NCBI RefSeq assembly: GCF_009184905.1 | Contig: NZ_WESC01000012.1 | Span: forward strand, 1-64,000 | From: Parvibaculum sedimenti | GTDB taxonomy: Bacteria; Pseudomonadota; Alphaproteobacteria; Parvibaculales; Parvibaculaceae | Length of the DNA: 64,000 bases | Reading direction: 5' to 3' | In this document: piece after piece, positions 35,350 to 45,034 of the stretch | How positions within the stretch are numbered: the stretch's first letter is position 1 | How the letters are laid out: each line of letters opens with the position of its first letter | Made by a program: the position numbers and the translations under genes | Notes under the pieces: generated by a model | What the model saw: only the letters and a program-made list of their open reading frames with translations | Databases searched by the model: none | Told to the model about the DNA's origin: nothing

Positions 35350-36375
35350 TCAGGCGGCTTGCGCCCGATCTGCCAGAGTTTCGAATTCGTTCAGAAGGCC
35401 CTGCTTGTCCGCGAGCCTCCGCGAAATGCTTTCATGCGTCTGGGCGTGGCTGAAGTCGGCCTGCGTCACAGAATGCCACTGCACCATGCCCTCCCAGATC
35501 GGGTCGATCATCTTTCGTCCCTCGATGGTGCCGCCATCGACCGTCCTGAAAGTGAGGCTGCGCATCTCTGATATCGTGGTCTGCAGATAGGCGACGTGGA
35601 TCGCCTCGTCCGTGCGGATGCGCTCGATCATCTCGGCGGCAAGTTCCGCCTCCGCGCGCTTGTCGGGAAATGTCCCCGGATCGCGCAGAAGATTGCAGTT
35701 GAAGCTGAACCCGGCTTCAGCGCGCACCTCGATCATCAACACATTCATCAGCAAAAGAATGAGCTGTTCGAAGCCCGCCGGAATCTGCGGCATCAGGCGG
35801 CCGATATCGGGCCTCGAAATATTGTCAGGCACTTCCGGAATCGGATAGCGGTTCTTGCCGAAGACGAGATCGCGGGCCGCAAACCACATCTGGTCATGCG
35901 CGCCGATGGTCTCGTCTTTCGGATCGCCGCCTTCATCGACGCCATGTGCATAGAGCAGACCCTTGTGCAGGTGCCCGACGCACATGTTCGAAATGTCCTC
36001 GACAATGATCTGTTGAAAATCCGGCGCCTGAAGCTCGCAAAGAGCGCGTCCCCGCGCCTCGACGATTCCCGTAATCGTGAGCGAGTTCCACAAGGTCTCG
36101 CCATAGCCATTCTTCAGCAGCAGCTTCTGCTGCTCGATGTTGGGATAGTGCCCACGTTTCAGAAGCTCCACCGTCGCGTCGATCAGCGGCCAGCCCCTCG
36201 CCGTCAACTGCGCGCCCCACGCCTTCACCGCAGGCCAGCGGTTGAGCGTGCGCGGCGAGATATATTCGCCCTTCGCGTCAAAACCGCCATGCAGGCGATA
36301 GCCTGCCTCCTCGTGTGGGCGCGCATAGTCGTGCGACGCCATCAGCTCGGCCCACGTGTACTGGAGCTGCGTCAT
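35350..36375 (-). CDS. Putative ferritin-like (di-iron) protein
   Basis: A 341-residue mostly helical protein of a family I do not know by name. Helices carry possible iron ligands: E106 (VEARGRALCE), E126 with H135 and H137 (VEDISNMCVGHLH), E216/E220 (MIEVRAEAG), and E257xxH260 (RTDEAIHVAY). This spacing is what a ferritin-like di-iron carboxylate oxidase would show, so an oxygenase or oxidase role is plausible. It sits between a TetR regulator and an LLM monooxygenase, a gene set suggesting oxidation of one xenobiotic or hydrocarbon substrate. GGGAGGAGAGG precedes ATG 36375. Confidence 0.55.
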   Translation of the reverse strand: MTQLQYTWAELMASHDYARPHEEAGYRLHGGFDAKGEYISPRTLNRWPAVKAWGAQLTARGWPLIDATVELLKRGHYPNIEQQKLLLKNGYGETLWNSLTITGIVEARGRALCELQAPDFQQIIVEDISNMCVGHLHKGLLYAHGVDEGGDPKDETIGAHDQMWFAARDLVFGKNRYPIPEVPDNISRPDIGRLMPQIPAGFEQLILLLMNVLMIEVRAEAGFSFNCNLLRDPGTFPDKRAEAELAAEMIERIRTDEAIHVAYLQTTISEMRSLTFRTVDGGTIEGRKMIDPIWEGMVQWHSVTQADFSHAQTHESISRRLADKQGLLNEFETLADRAQAA

Positions 36376-36409
36376 TATCCTCTCCTCCCTTTGCCGGCCC
36401 ATTCGGGCC

Positions 36410-37099
36410 TTATTGTTTCTTCAACGATCTGACGAAAAGCAACGTCATGCCGTCTATGACCTTTTCCGTATCGAGACGTTCACGTGCGGCGTACCCGCCA
36501 CCTTGCTTGATCGCGCCGACGATGAGATGGCCGGCGAGCCTGCTATCCACATCGGACGAGACATCTCCGCTCGCCTTCCATTTCTCGATGAGAACGCCCC
36601 AGCCTTCGGCCCAGCGCGTCATCGGCATCTTCTTGCCGATGTCGCTCGTCGAAAGCACCGAGGCGTCAGTCAGCGCCGCGGCGATGACGCCGGGATGCGC
36701 GGCCGAATATTCGAAAATGCCGCGCAGAAGTTCGCGGACGGCATCTTCGAAGCGAGCGACGCCGACAACATGTTGCGCGAGAAAATATTCAAGCTCCCCC
36801 GCCGCCTCATCGGTGAACGCGAGAAAGCAGTCGAGCTTGTCCTCGAAGTGGAGATAGAACGTGCCGTGGCCCACTCCCGCCTCGCGAGAGATGTCCTGCG
36901 GGCGGGTCTCATGGTATCCCCGCTCGACGAAAAGCTTTCGCGCCGCTGCGAGTAGCTTGCGCCGGCTTTCCAGTTTTCTTCGAGAGACGCCGCCACGCGC
37001 ACCGCCAGCGCCAGCGCTGGTGGCTGCATCTTCCTCGATCTCCAGGACAGCCATCTCTGTGGCCTTACCCGTCCTGGACGTTGGTTCCTCCATCATCAT
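36410..37099 (-). CDS. TetR family transcriptional regulator
   Basis: A 229-residue repressor-type protein. After a disordered N-terminal stretch (AATSAGAGGARGGVS) comes the TetR helix-turn-helix, KLLAAARKLFVERGYHETRPQDISREAGVGHGTFYLHFEDKLD in outline, and a helical ligand/dimer domain. Three consecutive ATGs (37099, 37096, 37093) can serve as start; the frame is open to 37150, but that part runs through a palindrome likely to be its own operator. It heads the TetR / ferritin-like / LLM operon and probably represses it. Confidence 0.88.
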   Translation of the reverse strand: MMMEEPTSRTGKATEMAVLEIEEDAATSAGAGGARGGVSRRKLESRRKLLAAARKLFVERGYHETRPQDISREAGVGHGTFYLHFEDKLDCFLAFTDEAAGELEYFLAQHVVGVARFEDAVRELLRGIFEYSAAHPGVIAAALTDASVLSTSDIGKKMPMTRWAEGWGVLIEKWKASGDVSSDVDSRLAGHLIVGAIKQGGGYAARERLDTEKVIDGMTLLFVRSLKKQ

Positions 37100-37120
37100 G
37101 AACAGATGTTCGACACCGCA

Positions 37121-37133
37121 TGACAAATTGTCA
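37121..37133. promoter_or_regulatory. TetR-type operator candidate 1
   Basis: TGACAAATTGTCA is a 6-bp inverted repeat (TGACAA/TTGTCA) around one base. It lies about 22 bp upstream of the first ATG of the TetR gene. Position and symmetry suit autoregulation. A further half-site-like TGACAAAAA follows at 37153-37161. Confidence 0.5.
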
Positions 37134-37164
37134 ACGGCACATCTGCTCATACTGACAAAAATGT

Positions 37165-37180
37165 TAGGGTCCAGACCCTA
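37165..37180. promoter_or_regulatory. TetR-type operator candidate 2
   Basis: TAGGGTCCAGACCCTA has 7-bp arms around a 2-bp centre and lies between the stop of the molybdopterin oxidoreductase gene and the TetR gene. A T-run does not follow on either strand, so an operator is more likely than a terminator. Confidence 0.5.
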
Positions 37181-37188
37181 ATCCAGCG

Positions 37189-39531
37189 TCACTCGGCGGC
37201 GCGGCGCACTCCGTTGATCAGCGCCCAGAGCTTCTGCGACGTCACCGGCATGTCGATGCTCTCGATGCCAAAGGGGCGCAGTGCGTCGATCACCGCATTG
37301 ATGAAAGCCGCAGGTGCGCCGACCGTGCCCGCCTCGCCCGCACCCTTCACGCCCAGCGCATTCGAGGTCGAGGGAATTTCGTTATAGCTGATGTCGAAGA
37401 AGGGAACATCGTCGGCACGGGGCAGCCAATAATCCATGAGCGAGCCGGTAATGAGCTGGCCGGTCTCATTGTCGAAGATGGCATGCTCGCCCATCGCCTG
37501 CCCGAGGCCCTGCACGATGCCGCCATGCACCTGCCCCGCCACAAGAAGCGGGTTGAGGATATGGCCGAAGTCGTCCACGGCGGTGAAGCGCACGATTTTG
37601 TAAACGCCAGTCTCCGGATCGATCTCGACCTCGCAGACATGGGCGCCATTGGGGAAGGTATTCCCCTTCTGATTGTATTCGCCGTCGCCGGAAAGCTCGC
37701 CGACATCGGCCTGACCTTCGGCGAGTCGCGCGACCGCGAAGAGATCAATCTTGCGGTCCGTGCCCGCGACCGCAAAGACAGGCTCGCCTTCGCCTCCGCG
37801 ATATTCGATGTCCGCCTTCGCCGCTTCGAGTTCATTCGCCGCGATTTCGCGGCCCTTCTCGATCAGCTTGTCGGAAGCGTCGCCAATGGCGCCGGTGACG
37901 AGATAGATCGCCTTAGATCCGCCCGTGCCCGCGCCGCCCGGCAGCACGTCGCTGTCGCCGAGATGCACCTTGATCTTTTCAACATCGAGGCCGAGGCGAT
38001 TGGCGAGAAACTGCGTCCAGGCCGTTTCGTGCCCCTGCCCGTTCGTCTGCTGACCCGTCCACACATGGACCATGCCATTCTCGCCGTCGAGCGCGATGCG
38101 CGCATAGTCCGACATGCCCGCTGCCGTACGCTCGACATAATAGCTGAGGCCGAGGCCGCGAATCTTGCCCTCTTTCGCTGACGCGGCCCGCCGCGCCTCG
38201 AAGCCCGCCACGTCGGCCTTCGCCAGCGCGTCATCGAGGTTGCGTTCGAAATCGCCCGAGTCGAAGGGCAGCGACGCGCCGCCGTGATAAGGCATCTCGC
38301 CCGCCGGAATGAAATTGCGCCGCCTGATCTCCACTGCGCCAAGGCCGGTTTCGCGTCCCGCCTGATCCATCAGGCGCTCGATGAGATAGGAAGCCTCAGG
38401 ACGGCCCGCGCCGCGATAGGCATCGACCGGCACGGTGTTGGTGTAGACCGCCCGTACGCGGTTATAGAGCGCCGGCACCTTGTAGACGCCAACCTGCATA
38501 TTGCGCGGCGCAAGCGAGGGAATGAACGGCCCGAACTGGCTCTGATAGCCTCCGAGATTGGCGATGGTATCGACCTGAATGCCGAGAATATGTCCGTCCT
38601 TGTCGAGCGCGAGCGACGCTTCCGTCACATGGTCGCGGCCCTGGCTATCGGTGAGGAAGGCATCAGAGCGGTCGCCCGTCCACTTCACCGGGCGGCCGAG
38701 CTTCTTCGAGGCGAAAAGCACCAGCGGATATTCCGGATAGACGAAGGTTTTCATGCCGAAGCCGCCGCCCACATCCTCGGTAACGACGCGGAGCTTCTCC
38801 ACCGGAATCTTCAGCGAGAACTGCGCGATGAAGTTCCTCATCGAATGCACGCCCTGGCTCGGGCTGTAGAGCGTGTAGTGATCGCGCGTCGCGTCATAGA
38901 CTCCGAGCGCCGCGCGCGGCTCCATCGCATTGACGACAATGCGATTGTTGATGAGCTTGAGGCGCGTAACATGTGTGGCCTGCTTCAGCGCGGCATCTAC
39001 CGCCGCCTCGTCGCCGAAACTCCAGTCATAGGCGAGGTTCGATCCCGCTTCCGGCCAGACGACTGGCGCGTCAGCTGCGAGTGCGCCTGCCGTGTCCGCC
39101 ACGGCGGGCAGCGTCTCATAGTCGATGACCAGAAGATCCGCCGCATCGCGCGCCTGATTGAGCGTTTCCGCGACAATCAGCGCCACCGTGTCGCCCGCAT
39201 AACGCACCGTGTCACGCGCGATGAGATGACGCGTCGTCTTGAAGATCGGCGTGCCATCCGCGTTCTTCAGCATGTCGGCCGCGGGGCTCGCAACGATGCC
39301 GAGGCCTTCGCGCTCCGCATCCGCGCCCGTCCAGACCGCAAGCACGCCGGGCGCGTTCTTCGCGTCTTCCGTATCGATCGAGAGAATGCGGGCATGCGCA
39401 TGAGGCGAACGCACCATGAAGGCATAGGCCTGCCCGTCGAGGGAAAGGTCGTCCGTGTACTTGCCCTTGCCCGTGACAAGCCGTTCGTCCTCGACACGCC
39501 TCATCGGTTGACCGACGCCGAACTTCACCAT
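37189..39531 (-). CDS. Xanthine dehydrogenase-family molybdopterin-binding large subunit
   Basis: A 780-residue molybdenum hydroxylase large subunit. VGQPMRRVEDERLVTGKGKY opens the first domain, then VGGGFGMKTF, VDAYRGAGRPEASYLIERLM, QGLGQAMGEHA and VKGAGEAGTVGAPAAFINAV (the conserved Gly-Glu active-site region) bind the cofactor. The AYRCSFR cysteine loop of true CO dehydrogenase is absent, so it is an aldehyde/purine/aromatic-type hydroxylase of unknown substrate. The usual small [2Fe-2S] and FAD subunit genes are missing from the neighbourhood. GAGGTGAGG precedes ATG 39531; the much longer open frame upstream is not conserved in character. Confidence 0.9.
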   Translation of the reverse strand: MVKFGVGQPMRRVEDERLVTGKGKYTDDLSLDGQAYAFMVRSPHAHARILSIDTEDAKNAPGVLAVWTGADAEREGLGIVASPAADMLKNADGTPIFKTTRHLIARDTVRYAGDTVALIVAETLNQARDAADLLVIDYETLPAVADTAGALAADAPVVWPEAGSNLAYDWSFGDEAAVDAALKQATHVTRLKLINNRIVVNAMEPRAALGVYDATRDHYTLYSPSQGVHSMRNFIAQFSLKIPVEKLRVVTEDVGGGFGMKTFVYPEYPLVLFASKKLGRPVKWTGDRSDAFLTDSQGRDHVTEASLALDKDGHILGIQVDTIANLGGYQSQFGPFIPSLAPRNMQVGVYKVPALYNRVRAVYTNTVPVDAYRGAGRPEASYLIERLMDQAGRETGLGAVEIRRRNFIPAGEMPYHGGASLPFDSGDFERNLDDALAKADVAGFEARRAASAKEGKIRGLGLSYYVERTAAGMSDYARIALDGENGMVHVWTGQQTNGQGHETAWTQFLANRLGLDVEKIKVHLGDSDVLPGGAGTGGSKAIYLVTGAIGDASDKLIEKGREIAANELEAAKADIEYRGGEGEPVFAVAGTDRKIDLFAVARLAEGQADVGELSGDGEYNQKGNTFPNGAHVCEVEIDPETGVYKIVRFTAVDDFGHILNPLLVAGQVHGGIVQGLGQAMGEHAIFDNETGQLITGSLMDYWLPRADDVPFFDISYNEIPSTSNALGVKGAGEAGTVGAPAAFINAVIDALRPFGIESIDMPVTSQKLWALINGVRRAAE

Positions 39532-39796
39532 GACGACCTCACCTCGCGGAACATTGTGGATGGCTTCGGACAATTGGGCGGATCCGCCCGGCGTCCATGT
39601 TTCAATTCTGTGATGATGGAGAAGCAGGCTGCGAGTGACGCGCCTCGCCTCGATCCGGATTCGTTGCGGTTTCAAACAGTCTGCCATGAAGCGCGTCCGC
39701 ACTGCAAACACACGCGCGTTTCCGAAAAAAGGCGACGGATATCGCGCCACCCGTCGTTTGATCGCTGAGGGGGAACGCCTGATAAGGAACTCAAAA

Positions 39797-40384
39797 ATGA
39801 GAAACAAACTGCTGACGGGGGCTGCCACCGCCCTATTATTCGTAGGGCTTTTCGCAGCGCCGTCCTTCGCAGAAGACACGAAGCCACCGCGCCCGGCTGC
39901 CGCCGACATGCAGAAATTCGCAAAGGAGCGATGCTCCGAGCACTCTGCCCGCATCGCGGGCGGTCTGGCCTATCTGGAGGCGCGACTGAAGCCCACTGCG
40001 GCGCAACTCCCCGCTTGGAACAAATGGCGCGACATCACTCTGGCCAACGCCAAGGCCGCAGAACAGGCCTGCTCCGAACGCCCATTTCCCACGAAAGGCA
40101 AGGATGGCGCCCCCACCATCATCGAACGCCGTGCCTTCATGGTGAAAATGCTGACGCTGAAGCTCGACGCGATGAAGGCTTCCCAACCTGCCCTTGAAAC
40201 GCTTTATCAGTCGCTCGACACTAGCCAGAAGGAAATCCTCGACCGGCATGGAGAATTCGAAATGCGCGCGCCCTTCGGGCACGGACCGCGGCCTGAGCGC
40301 CCGGGCATGCTCAAGGGCAGCTCGCGCATGATGATGGACGATGACGGCCCGGACGCCCCGCCGCCACCACCGCCTGCCGAATAA
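39797..40384 (+). CDS. Spy/CpxP-like (LTXXQ motif) periplasmic protein
   Basis: A 195-residue exported protein with a signal peptide (residues 1-25, ending SFA). The mature helical core has the LTxxQ-like element LKPTAAQLPAWNKW, and AFMVKMLTLKLDAMKASQPALETLYQSLDTSQKEI as the second repeat. The C-terminus is disordered, ending in a run of Asp and Pro. Spy and CpxP are ATP-independent periplasmic chaperones or stress sensors; this member probably acts similarly. AAGGAAC precedes the ATG. It is divergent from the molybdopterin gene. Confidence 0.78.
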   Translation: MRNKLLTGAATALLFVGLFAAPSFAEDTKPPRPAAADMQKFAKERCSEHSARIAGGLAYLEARLKPTAAQLPAWNKWRDITLANAKAAEQACSERPFPTKGKDGAPTIIERRAFMVKMLTLKLDAMKASQPALETLYQSLDTSQKEILDRHGEFEMRAPFGHGPRPERPGMLKGSSRMMMDDDGPDAPPPPPPAE

Positions 40385-40390
40385 TGGGAT

Positions 40391-40418
40391 GAGCGGCGGG
40401 TGCGAATGCCCGCCGCTC
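40391..40418. terminator. Strong hairpin between convergent genes
   Basis: GAGCGGCGGG (40391-40400) pairs perfectly with CCCGCCGCTC (40409-40418) around an 8-base loop. It follows the Spy-like stop by 6 bp and faces the convergent FAD-oxidase gene. There is no T-run, so it is a hairpin or bidirectional terminator without the classical tail. Confidence 0.6.
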
Positions 40419-40503
40419 GTCTCACACATCTTGACCGCGCTATGCGGCGTCATCGTCAAGTTCGGCAGGTTGCAGACTGCGATTCCATGTGCCCGGAGGC
40501 CGC

Positions 40504-41922
40504 CTATTCCGCCGCCTTGGCGTGAGCGCCCGTGGGCTCCAGCACCTTGCCGGGATTGAGAATACTCTTGGGATCGAGTGCGGCCTTCAGCGTCCGCATC
40601 AAGGCGACTTCTTCCGGCGAGCGCGACCAGCCGAGATAGGGCCGCTTTTCAAGGCCGATGCCATGCTCGGCGGACACCGAGCCACCGCGCTTGCGAAGCG
40701 CACCATAGACGATCGCCTCGACCTCTTTGCGAATGGCCGGCGTGTGTTCGGGCACGCTGCCCGGAATGACATGAAGATTGCCGTCGCCGAGATGGCCGAA
40801 AACCATCAGCGAATGCGCGGGCCATTTCGCCGCGAGCTCCTCGCGCACCTCCGCGATATAGCTCTGCATGTCGGCGATCTTCAGGCTCACGTCGAAAGTG
40901 AAGATCGGCCAGTTGCGCGCTACCTGCCCCACATCGTCGCGCAGCGCCCACATCTGATTTCGTTCGGCCTGATTTTTCGCAATCACGGCATCGGACACTT
41001 GTCCATCTTCGAGTGCCGCCATCAGCGCCTTTTCGAAACGCGCGGAATCTTCCTGCTGATCGCCGCCCATCGACTCGACGAGCACATAGTAAGGATGGCC
41101 ATAGTCGAGAAGCGGCTTGCCCTTGGCCGGCTCCGTCGTCACCAGCTTGTAGAAATCCTCCCACAGCACCTCGAAGGCCGAGAGTGTGCCACCAAGCGCG
41201 CGCTCCATGTGACGCAGGAATTTCGGCAACTGCTCGAAGCTCTCCACCGCGACGAAGCCCGTGTCCTGCGACAGCGGCTTGGGGCGCAGCCGCAGCACGG
41301 CGCGGGTCACGATGCCGAGTGTGCCCTCCGAGCCGATGAAGAGCTGCTTCAGGTCATAGCCCGCATTGTTCTTGATGAGATGGTTGAGCGAGGAAATCAC
41401 CGTGCCATCCGCCAGTACTGCTTCGATGCCAAGCACCATGTCGCGCATCATGCCGTAACGGATGACGCGATTGCCGCCCGCATTGGTCGATATATTGCCG
41501 CCGATGGTGGCGGAGCCACGCGCACCGAGATCGAGCGGAAAGAGCGCGCCCTCGGCCTCCACCGCGTCGCAAACCGTCTGCAATATACAACCCGCCTGCA
41601 CCGTCGCTGTGCCGCCCGCGACGTCGATTTCCTCGATATGGTTCATGCGATCGAGCGAAAGCACGAGGTGCCCTTCGGCCTCGCCTCCTTCGACCAGCCC
41701 CGTCTTGCCACCCCAGGGCACAATGGGCTCGCCCGCCGCATGGGCGAGCTTCAGGATTTTTGAAACCTCTTCCGTCGAAGCAGGACGCAACACGGCGCGC
41801 GGACTTCCGAGCCTGCTCCATCCGCCCTGCGCCTTCTCAGCTGCCTCTGCGCCTTCGAGCACACTGCCAACCGGCAGCGCCGCTTTCAGTTTCGCGATGA
41901 GGTCGTCCGTCGATGCGGCCAT
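40504..41922 (-). CDS. FAD-linked oxidase, GlcD / D-lactate dehydrogenase type
   Basis: A 472-residue flavoprotein of the VAO/PCMH superfamily. The FAD-binding part has VPWGGKTGLVEGGE, VQAGCILQTV and GGNISTNAGGNRVIRYGMMRDMVLG. The C-terminal FAD-oxidase domain has MVFGHLGDGNLHVIPG and GGSVSAEHGIGLEKRPYL, with the conserved active-site His residues. Related enzymes oxidise D-lactate, glycolate or 2-hydroxyglutarate and pass electrons to quinone or cytochrome. It lies 31 bp downstream of glpK on the same strand, which could suggest a role in glycerol-derived carbon use. GGGAGAAC precedes the ATG. Confidence 0.9.
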   Translation of the reverse strand: MAASTDDLIAKLKAALPVGSVLEGAEAAEKAQGGWSRLGSPRAVLRPASTEEVSKILKLAHAAGEPIVPWGGKTGLVEGGEAEGHLVLSLDRMNHIEEIDVAGGTATVQAGCILQTVCDAVEAEGALFPLDLGARGSATIGGNISTNAGGNRVIRYGMMRDMVLGIEAVLADGTVISSLNHLIKNNAGYDLKQLFIGSEGTLGIVTRAVLRLRPKPLSQDTGFVAVESFEQLPKFLRHMERALGGTLSAFEVLWEDFYKLVTTEPAKGKPLLDYGHPYYVLVESMGGDQQEDSARFEKALMAALEDGQVSDAVIAKNQAERNQMWALRDDVGQVARNWPIFTFDVSLKIADMQSYIAEVREELAAKWPAHSLMVFGHLGDGNLHVIPGSVPEHTPAIRKEVEAIVYGALRKRGGSVSAEHGIGLEKRPYLGWSRSPEEVALMRTLKAALDPKSILNPGKVLEPTGAHAKAAE

Positions 41923-41953
41923 GAGCGTTCTCCCGATTTGTCGATTTTGGAAA

Positions 41954-43468
41954 TTATAGCACGGCCTGGCGCGTCAGCACCCGCCCCACCGCCTGCCCCC
42001 AGCGGCCATAACGCGCGGTCCGCTCAGCCTCCACCATCTCGGGCTCGAAGCGGCGCTCGCATTGCCAGTGCCGGGCGACATCCTGCGGCGTGCCGTAGAA
42101 ACCGACCTGCATGCCAGCGAGATAGGCCGCGCCGAGCGCCGTCGTCTCGGTGATGGCCGGACGTTCGACCGGACGGCCCAGAATGTCCGTCAGGTTCTGC
42201 ATGAACCAGTTGTTCGCGACCATGCCGCCATCGACGCGCAACGCCTGCGGGCTTTCGAGACCCGCCGCCTTCATGTCGGCGGTCATCGCCTCCATGAGAT
42301 CGCGCGTCTGGAAGGACACGGATTCCACGGCGGCCCGGACAATCTCGGCGGCGCCCGTGTCCCGCGTCATGCCGAACAGCGCCGCCCGCGCATGCGGGTC
42401 CCAGTAAGGCGCGCCGAGGCCGGTGAAGGCAGGCACCAGCACGACCGAGGAATTGGGATCGGCATCGGCGGCCAGCGCCTCGCTCTCCGCCGAACTGGAA
42501 ATCAGCCGCATCTCGTCGCGCAGCCATTGCACGATGGCGCCGGCCATGAAGATCGAGCCCTCCAGCGCATAGGTCGTCTTTCCGCCAAGCCGATAGGCCA
42601 CTGTCGTCAGCAGGCGGTTCGCGCTCGCCACCTGCCGTTCGCCGGTGTTGAGGACGGCGAAACAGCCCGTGCCATAGGTCGATTTCATCAACCCCGGCTC
42701 GAAGCAGGCCTGCCCCACCGTCGCCGCCTGCTGGTCGCCCGCGACGCCCGCGACGCGAACCTCCGCACCGAAGAGCGATTTTTCCGTCAGGCCAAAATCG
42801 GCGCAGCAATCCTTCACCTCCGGCAGCAGCGCGCGGGGAATACCGAGCCAGCCGAGGATTTCGTCGTCCCACGCCTGGGTGCCGATGTTGAACAACAGCG
42901 TGCGCGAGGCATTGGTCGCATCGGTCGCATGCACCTTGCCGCCGGTGAGCTTGTAGATGAGCCAGGAGTCGATCGTGCCGAAGCACAACTCGCCCTTCTC
43001 CGCCCGCACCCGCGCGTTCGGCACATTGTCGAGCAGCCAGGCGAGCTTGGTGCCGGAGAAATAGGGATCGAGCAGAAGCCCCGTCTTCGCCTGAACGGCA
43101 GACTCCTTGCCCTCCGCCTTCAGCTTGGCGCAAAGCTCCGCAGTACGGCGGTCCTGCCAGACAATGGCATTGTGGAGCGGCTTGCCGGTCGCCCGCTCCC
43201 AGAGCACCGTCGTCTCGCGCTGATTGGTAATGCCGATGGCGGCAATGTTCTCGACATGCGTTCCAGCCGTCAGCAGGCCTCGGCAGACATCGAGCGTCGC
43301 CTCCCATATCTCCTCGGCGTCGTGCTCCACCCAGCCATCCTGCGGATAGATCTGGCGCAGCTCCTTCTGACGCACCCGCATGGGCGAGCCGGACTGGTCG
43401 AAGAGCAGCGCCCTTGTGCTGGTCGTCCCCTGATCGATCGACAAAATGTAATGGGCGCCGTTCGGCAT
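41954..43468 (-). CDS. glpK: Glycerol kinase
   Basis: A 504-residue FGGY-family kinase that makes sn-glycerol 3-phosphate from glycerol and ATP. It has the N-terminal ATPase loop [44 protein letters not shown], then [32 protein letters not shown] and [11 protein letters not shown], all standard for GlpK. The length is normal. Start ATG 43468 follows AAGGGGGGA; a TTG two codons earlier is less likely. It is followed closely by an FAD-linked oxidase; no glpF or glpD is in the window. Confidence 0.96.
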   Translation of the reverse strand: MPNGAHYILSIDQGTTSTRALLFDQSGSPMRVRQKELRQIYPQDGWVEHDAEEIWEATLDVCRGLLTAGTHVENIAAIGITNQRETTVLWERATGKPLHNAIVWQDRRTAELCAKLKAEGKESAVQAKTGLLLDPYFSGTKLAWLLDNVPNARVRAEKGELCFGTIDSWLIYKLTGGKVHATDATNASRTLLFNIGTQAWDDEILGWLGIPRALLPEVKDCCADFGLTEKSLFGAEVRVAGVAGDQQAATVGQACFEPGLMKSTYGTGCFAVLNTGERQVASANRLLTTVAYRLGGKTTYALEGSIFMAGAIVQWLRDEMRLISSSAESEALAADADPNSSVVLVPAFTGLGAPYWDPHARAALFGMTRDTGAAEIVRAAVESVSFQTRDLMEAMTADMKAAGLESPQALRVDGGMVANNWFMQNLTDILGRPVERPAITETTALGAAYLAGMQVGFYGTPQDVARHWQCERRFEPEMVEAERTARYGRWGQAVGRVLTRQAVL

Positions 43469-43597
43469 CCTCAATCCCCCCTTGTAGGCCGAGCGAGGCT
43501 AACGCCTGAGCTCGCTCTTTGAAACCCGCCCGAAAGCCGGAATCGCCCCATTCGACATGGGGGCGAAATCCGCCGGGGCTAATGCTATCTTTTGTCC

Positions 43598-44635
43598 ATG
43601 ACGTTCGAGCCCCGCGCCCTGACCCCGGCCCCGGAAGCCGCCCCCATGATCGACCCGTTCGGCCGGACGGTGACCTATCTGCGCGTCTCGGTAACGGATC
43701 GTTGCGACTTTCGCTGCACCTATTGCATGTCGGAGCACATGACCTTCCTGCCGAAGAAGGAGCTTCTGACGCTCGAGGAACTCGACCGCGTCTGCTCCGC
43801 CTTCATCTCCAAAGGTGTGAGGAAGCTCCGCCTCACCGGGGGCGAACCCCTTGTCCGCCGGGATGTGATGACGCTCATCCGCTCGCTCGGCCGACATTTC
43901 GAAACGGGGGCGCTGGAAGAGCTGACGCTCACCACCAATGGCAGCCAGCTCGCGCGCTTCGCAGAAGACCTCGCAGCCGCAGGCATCCGCCGCATCAACG
44001 TCTCGCTCGATACGCTTGACGCAGAGCGCTTTTCCCATATCACGCGCTGGGGCCGCCTGCCTCAGGTGCTCGAAGGAATCGAGGCCGCGACGAAGGCCGG
44101 GATCAAGGTCAAGATCAACACCGTCGCATTGAAGGACGACAACGCGACCGAACTCCCCTCGCTCATCGAATGGGCGCATGGACAGGGCCACGACATCACG
44201 CTCATCGAAACCATGCCCATGGGCGAGATCGACGAGGACCGCACGGATCAATATCTGCCGCTCTCGCGCGTCCGCGCCGACCTTGAGGAGCGCTGGACGC
44301 TTGAAGACCTGCCGGATCGGACCGGCGGCCCCGCCCGGTACGTCCGTATCCGCGAAACGGGCGGCAAGCTCGGCTTCATCACGCCGCTGAGCCATAATTT
44401 CTGCGAAAGCTGCAACCGCGTGCGGCTCACCTGCACGGGCACACTGTTCATGTGCCTCGGACAGGAAGATGCCGCCGACCTCCGCGCCTCCGTTCGCGGG
44501 AGTGGCGAAGACGATCGCCTCAACGCCGCCATCGACGAGGCCATCGGACGCAAGCCCAAGGGCCACAACTTCATCATCGACCGCGAGCACAACTCACCCG
44601 CCGTTCGCCGCCACATGTCGGTAACGGGCGGCTAG
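43598..44635 (+). CDS. moaA: GTP 3',8-cyclase MoaA
   Basis: A 345-residue radical SAM enzyme for the first step of molybdenum cofactor synthesis. The N-terminal cluster motif CDFRCTYC gives C36, C40 and C43. The second cluster is in [20 protein letters not shown], and the chain ends in the essential Gly-Gly. [11 protein letters not shown] is the SAM-binding GGE element. The molybdopterin oxidoreductase at 37189 would need its product. Start ATG 43598 is preferred to a TTG two codons upstream. Its last 4 nt overlap the convergent cutA stop. Confidence 0.96.
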   Translation: MTFEPRALTPAPEAAPMIDPFGRTVTYLRVSVTDRCDFRCTYCMSEHMTFLPKKELLTLEELDRVCSAFISKGVRKLRLTGGEPLVRRDVMTLIRSLGRHFETGALEELTLTTNGSQLARFAEDLAAAGIRRINVSLDTLDAERFSHITRWGRLPQVLEGIEAATKAGIKVKINTVALKDDNATELPSLIEWAHGQGHDITLIETMPMGEIDEDRTDQYLPLSRVRADLEERWTLEDLPDRTGGPARYVRIRETGGKLGFITPLSHNFCESCNRVRLTCTGTLFMCLGQEDAADLRASVRGSGEDDRLNAAIDEAIGRKPKGHNFIIDREHNSPAVRRHMSVTGG

Positions 44636-44973
44636 TCCTTCACCTGCCCCTGCGCCCAGGCGAGATAATCCTCGTTCCCGCTTTCGATAGGCAGCAAGAG
44701 GAAGGCGGGTACCTCATAAGGATGCAGCTTCCGCGCCGCCGCCATTGCCTCTTCGGCCAGCGCCCGGCGCGTCTTGATGAAGGCGACGACCTCGTCGCTC
44801 ACCTCGATCTCGCCCTTCCATTCGCAAACGGACACCACGCCCGGATAGATATTCACGCAGGCCGCCAGCCCGTCCCGAACAAGCGCCCGCGCCATGGTTT
44901 CCGCCGCCGACCGATCCGGCAAGGGCGTGTAGATAAAGACGAATTCGGTCCCTATTTGCGCCGCGCCGCTCAT
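44632..44973 (-). CDS. cutA: Divalent-cation tolerance protein CutA
   Basis: A 113-residue trimeric CutA1 protein. It shows [41 protein letters not shown], then the [24 protein letters not shown] ending, all family hallmarks. It is linked to copper tolerance in E. coli, though its biochemical role is unsettled. I used ATG 44973; the frame is open to 45174 but that part overlaps nadK on the other strand. It is divergent from nadK (61 bp apart) and convergent with moaA. Confidence 0.93.
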   Translation of the reverse strand: MSGAAQIGTEFVFIYTPLPDRSAAETMARALVRDGLAACVNIYPGVVSVCEWKGEIEVSDEVVAFIKTRRALAEEAMAAARKLHPYEVPAFLLLPIESGNEDYLAWAQGQVKD

Positions 44974-45034
44974 GTGCTTATCTCCTGCCCTCGCGTGGAG
45001 ATATAGTGCCTGTGCGCCCGATGGAATGGAACTG

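Noticed and set aside
37189-39531. True CO dehydrogenase (CoxL form I)
   Set aside because: The AYRCSFR active-site cysteine loop is replaced by AYRGAGR, so it is another type of molybdenum hydroxylase.
38284-39768. Long open frame (494 codons) on the plus strand opposite the molybdopterin subunit gene
   Set aside because: It is a high-GC antisense shadow: its translation is Arg/His/Ile-rich with no domain, and the opposite strand encodes a complete, motif-bearing enzyme.
42062-43522. Long plus-strand frame opposite glpK
   Set aside because: Antisense shadow of glycerol kinase; no ribosome site or family features.
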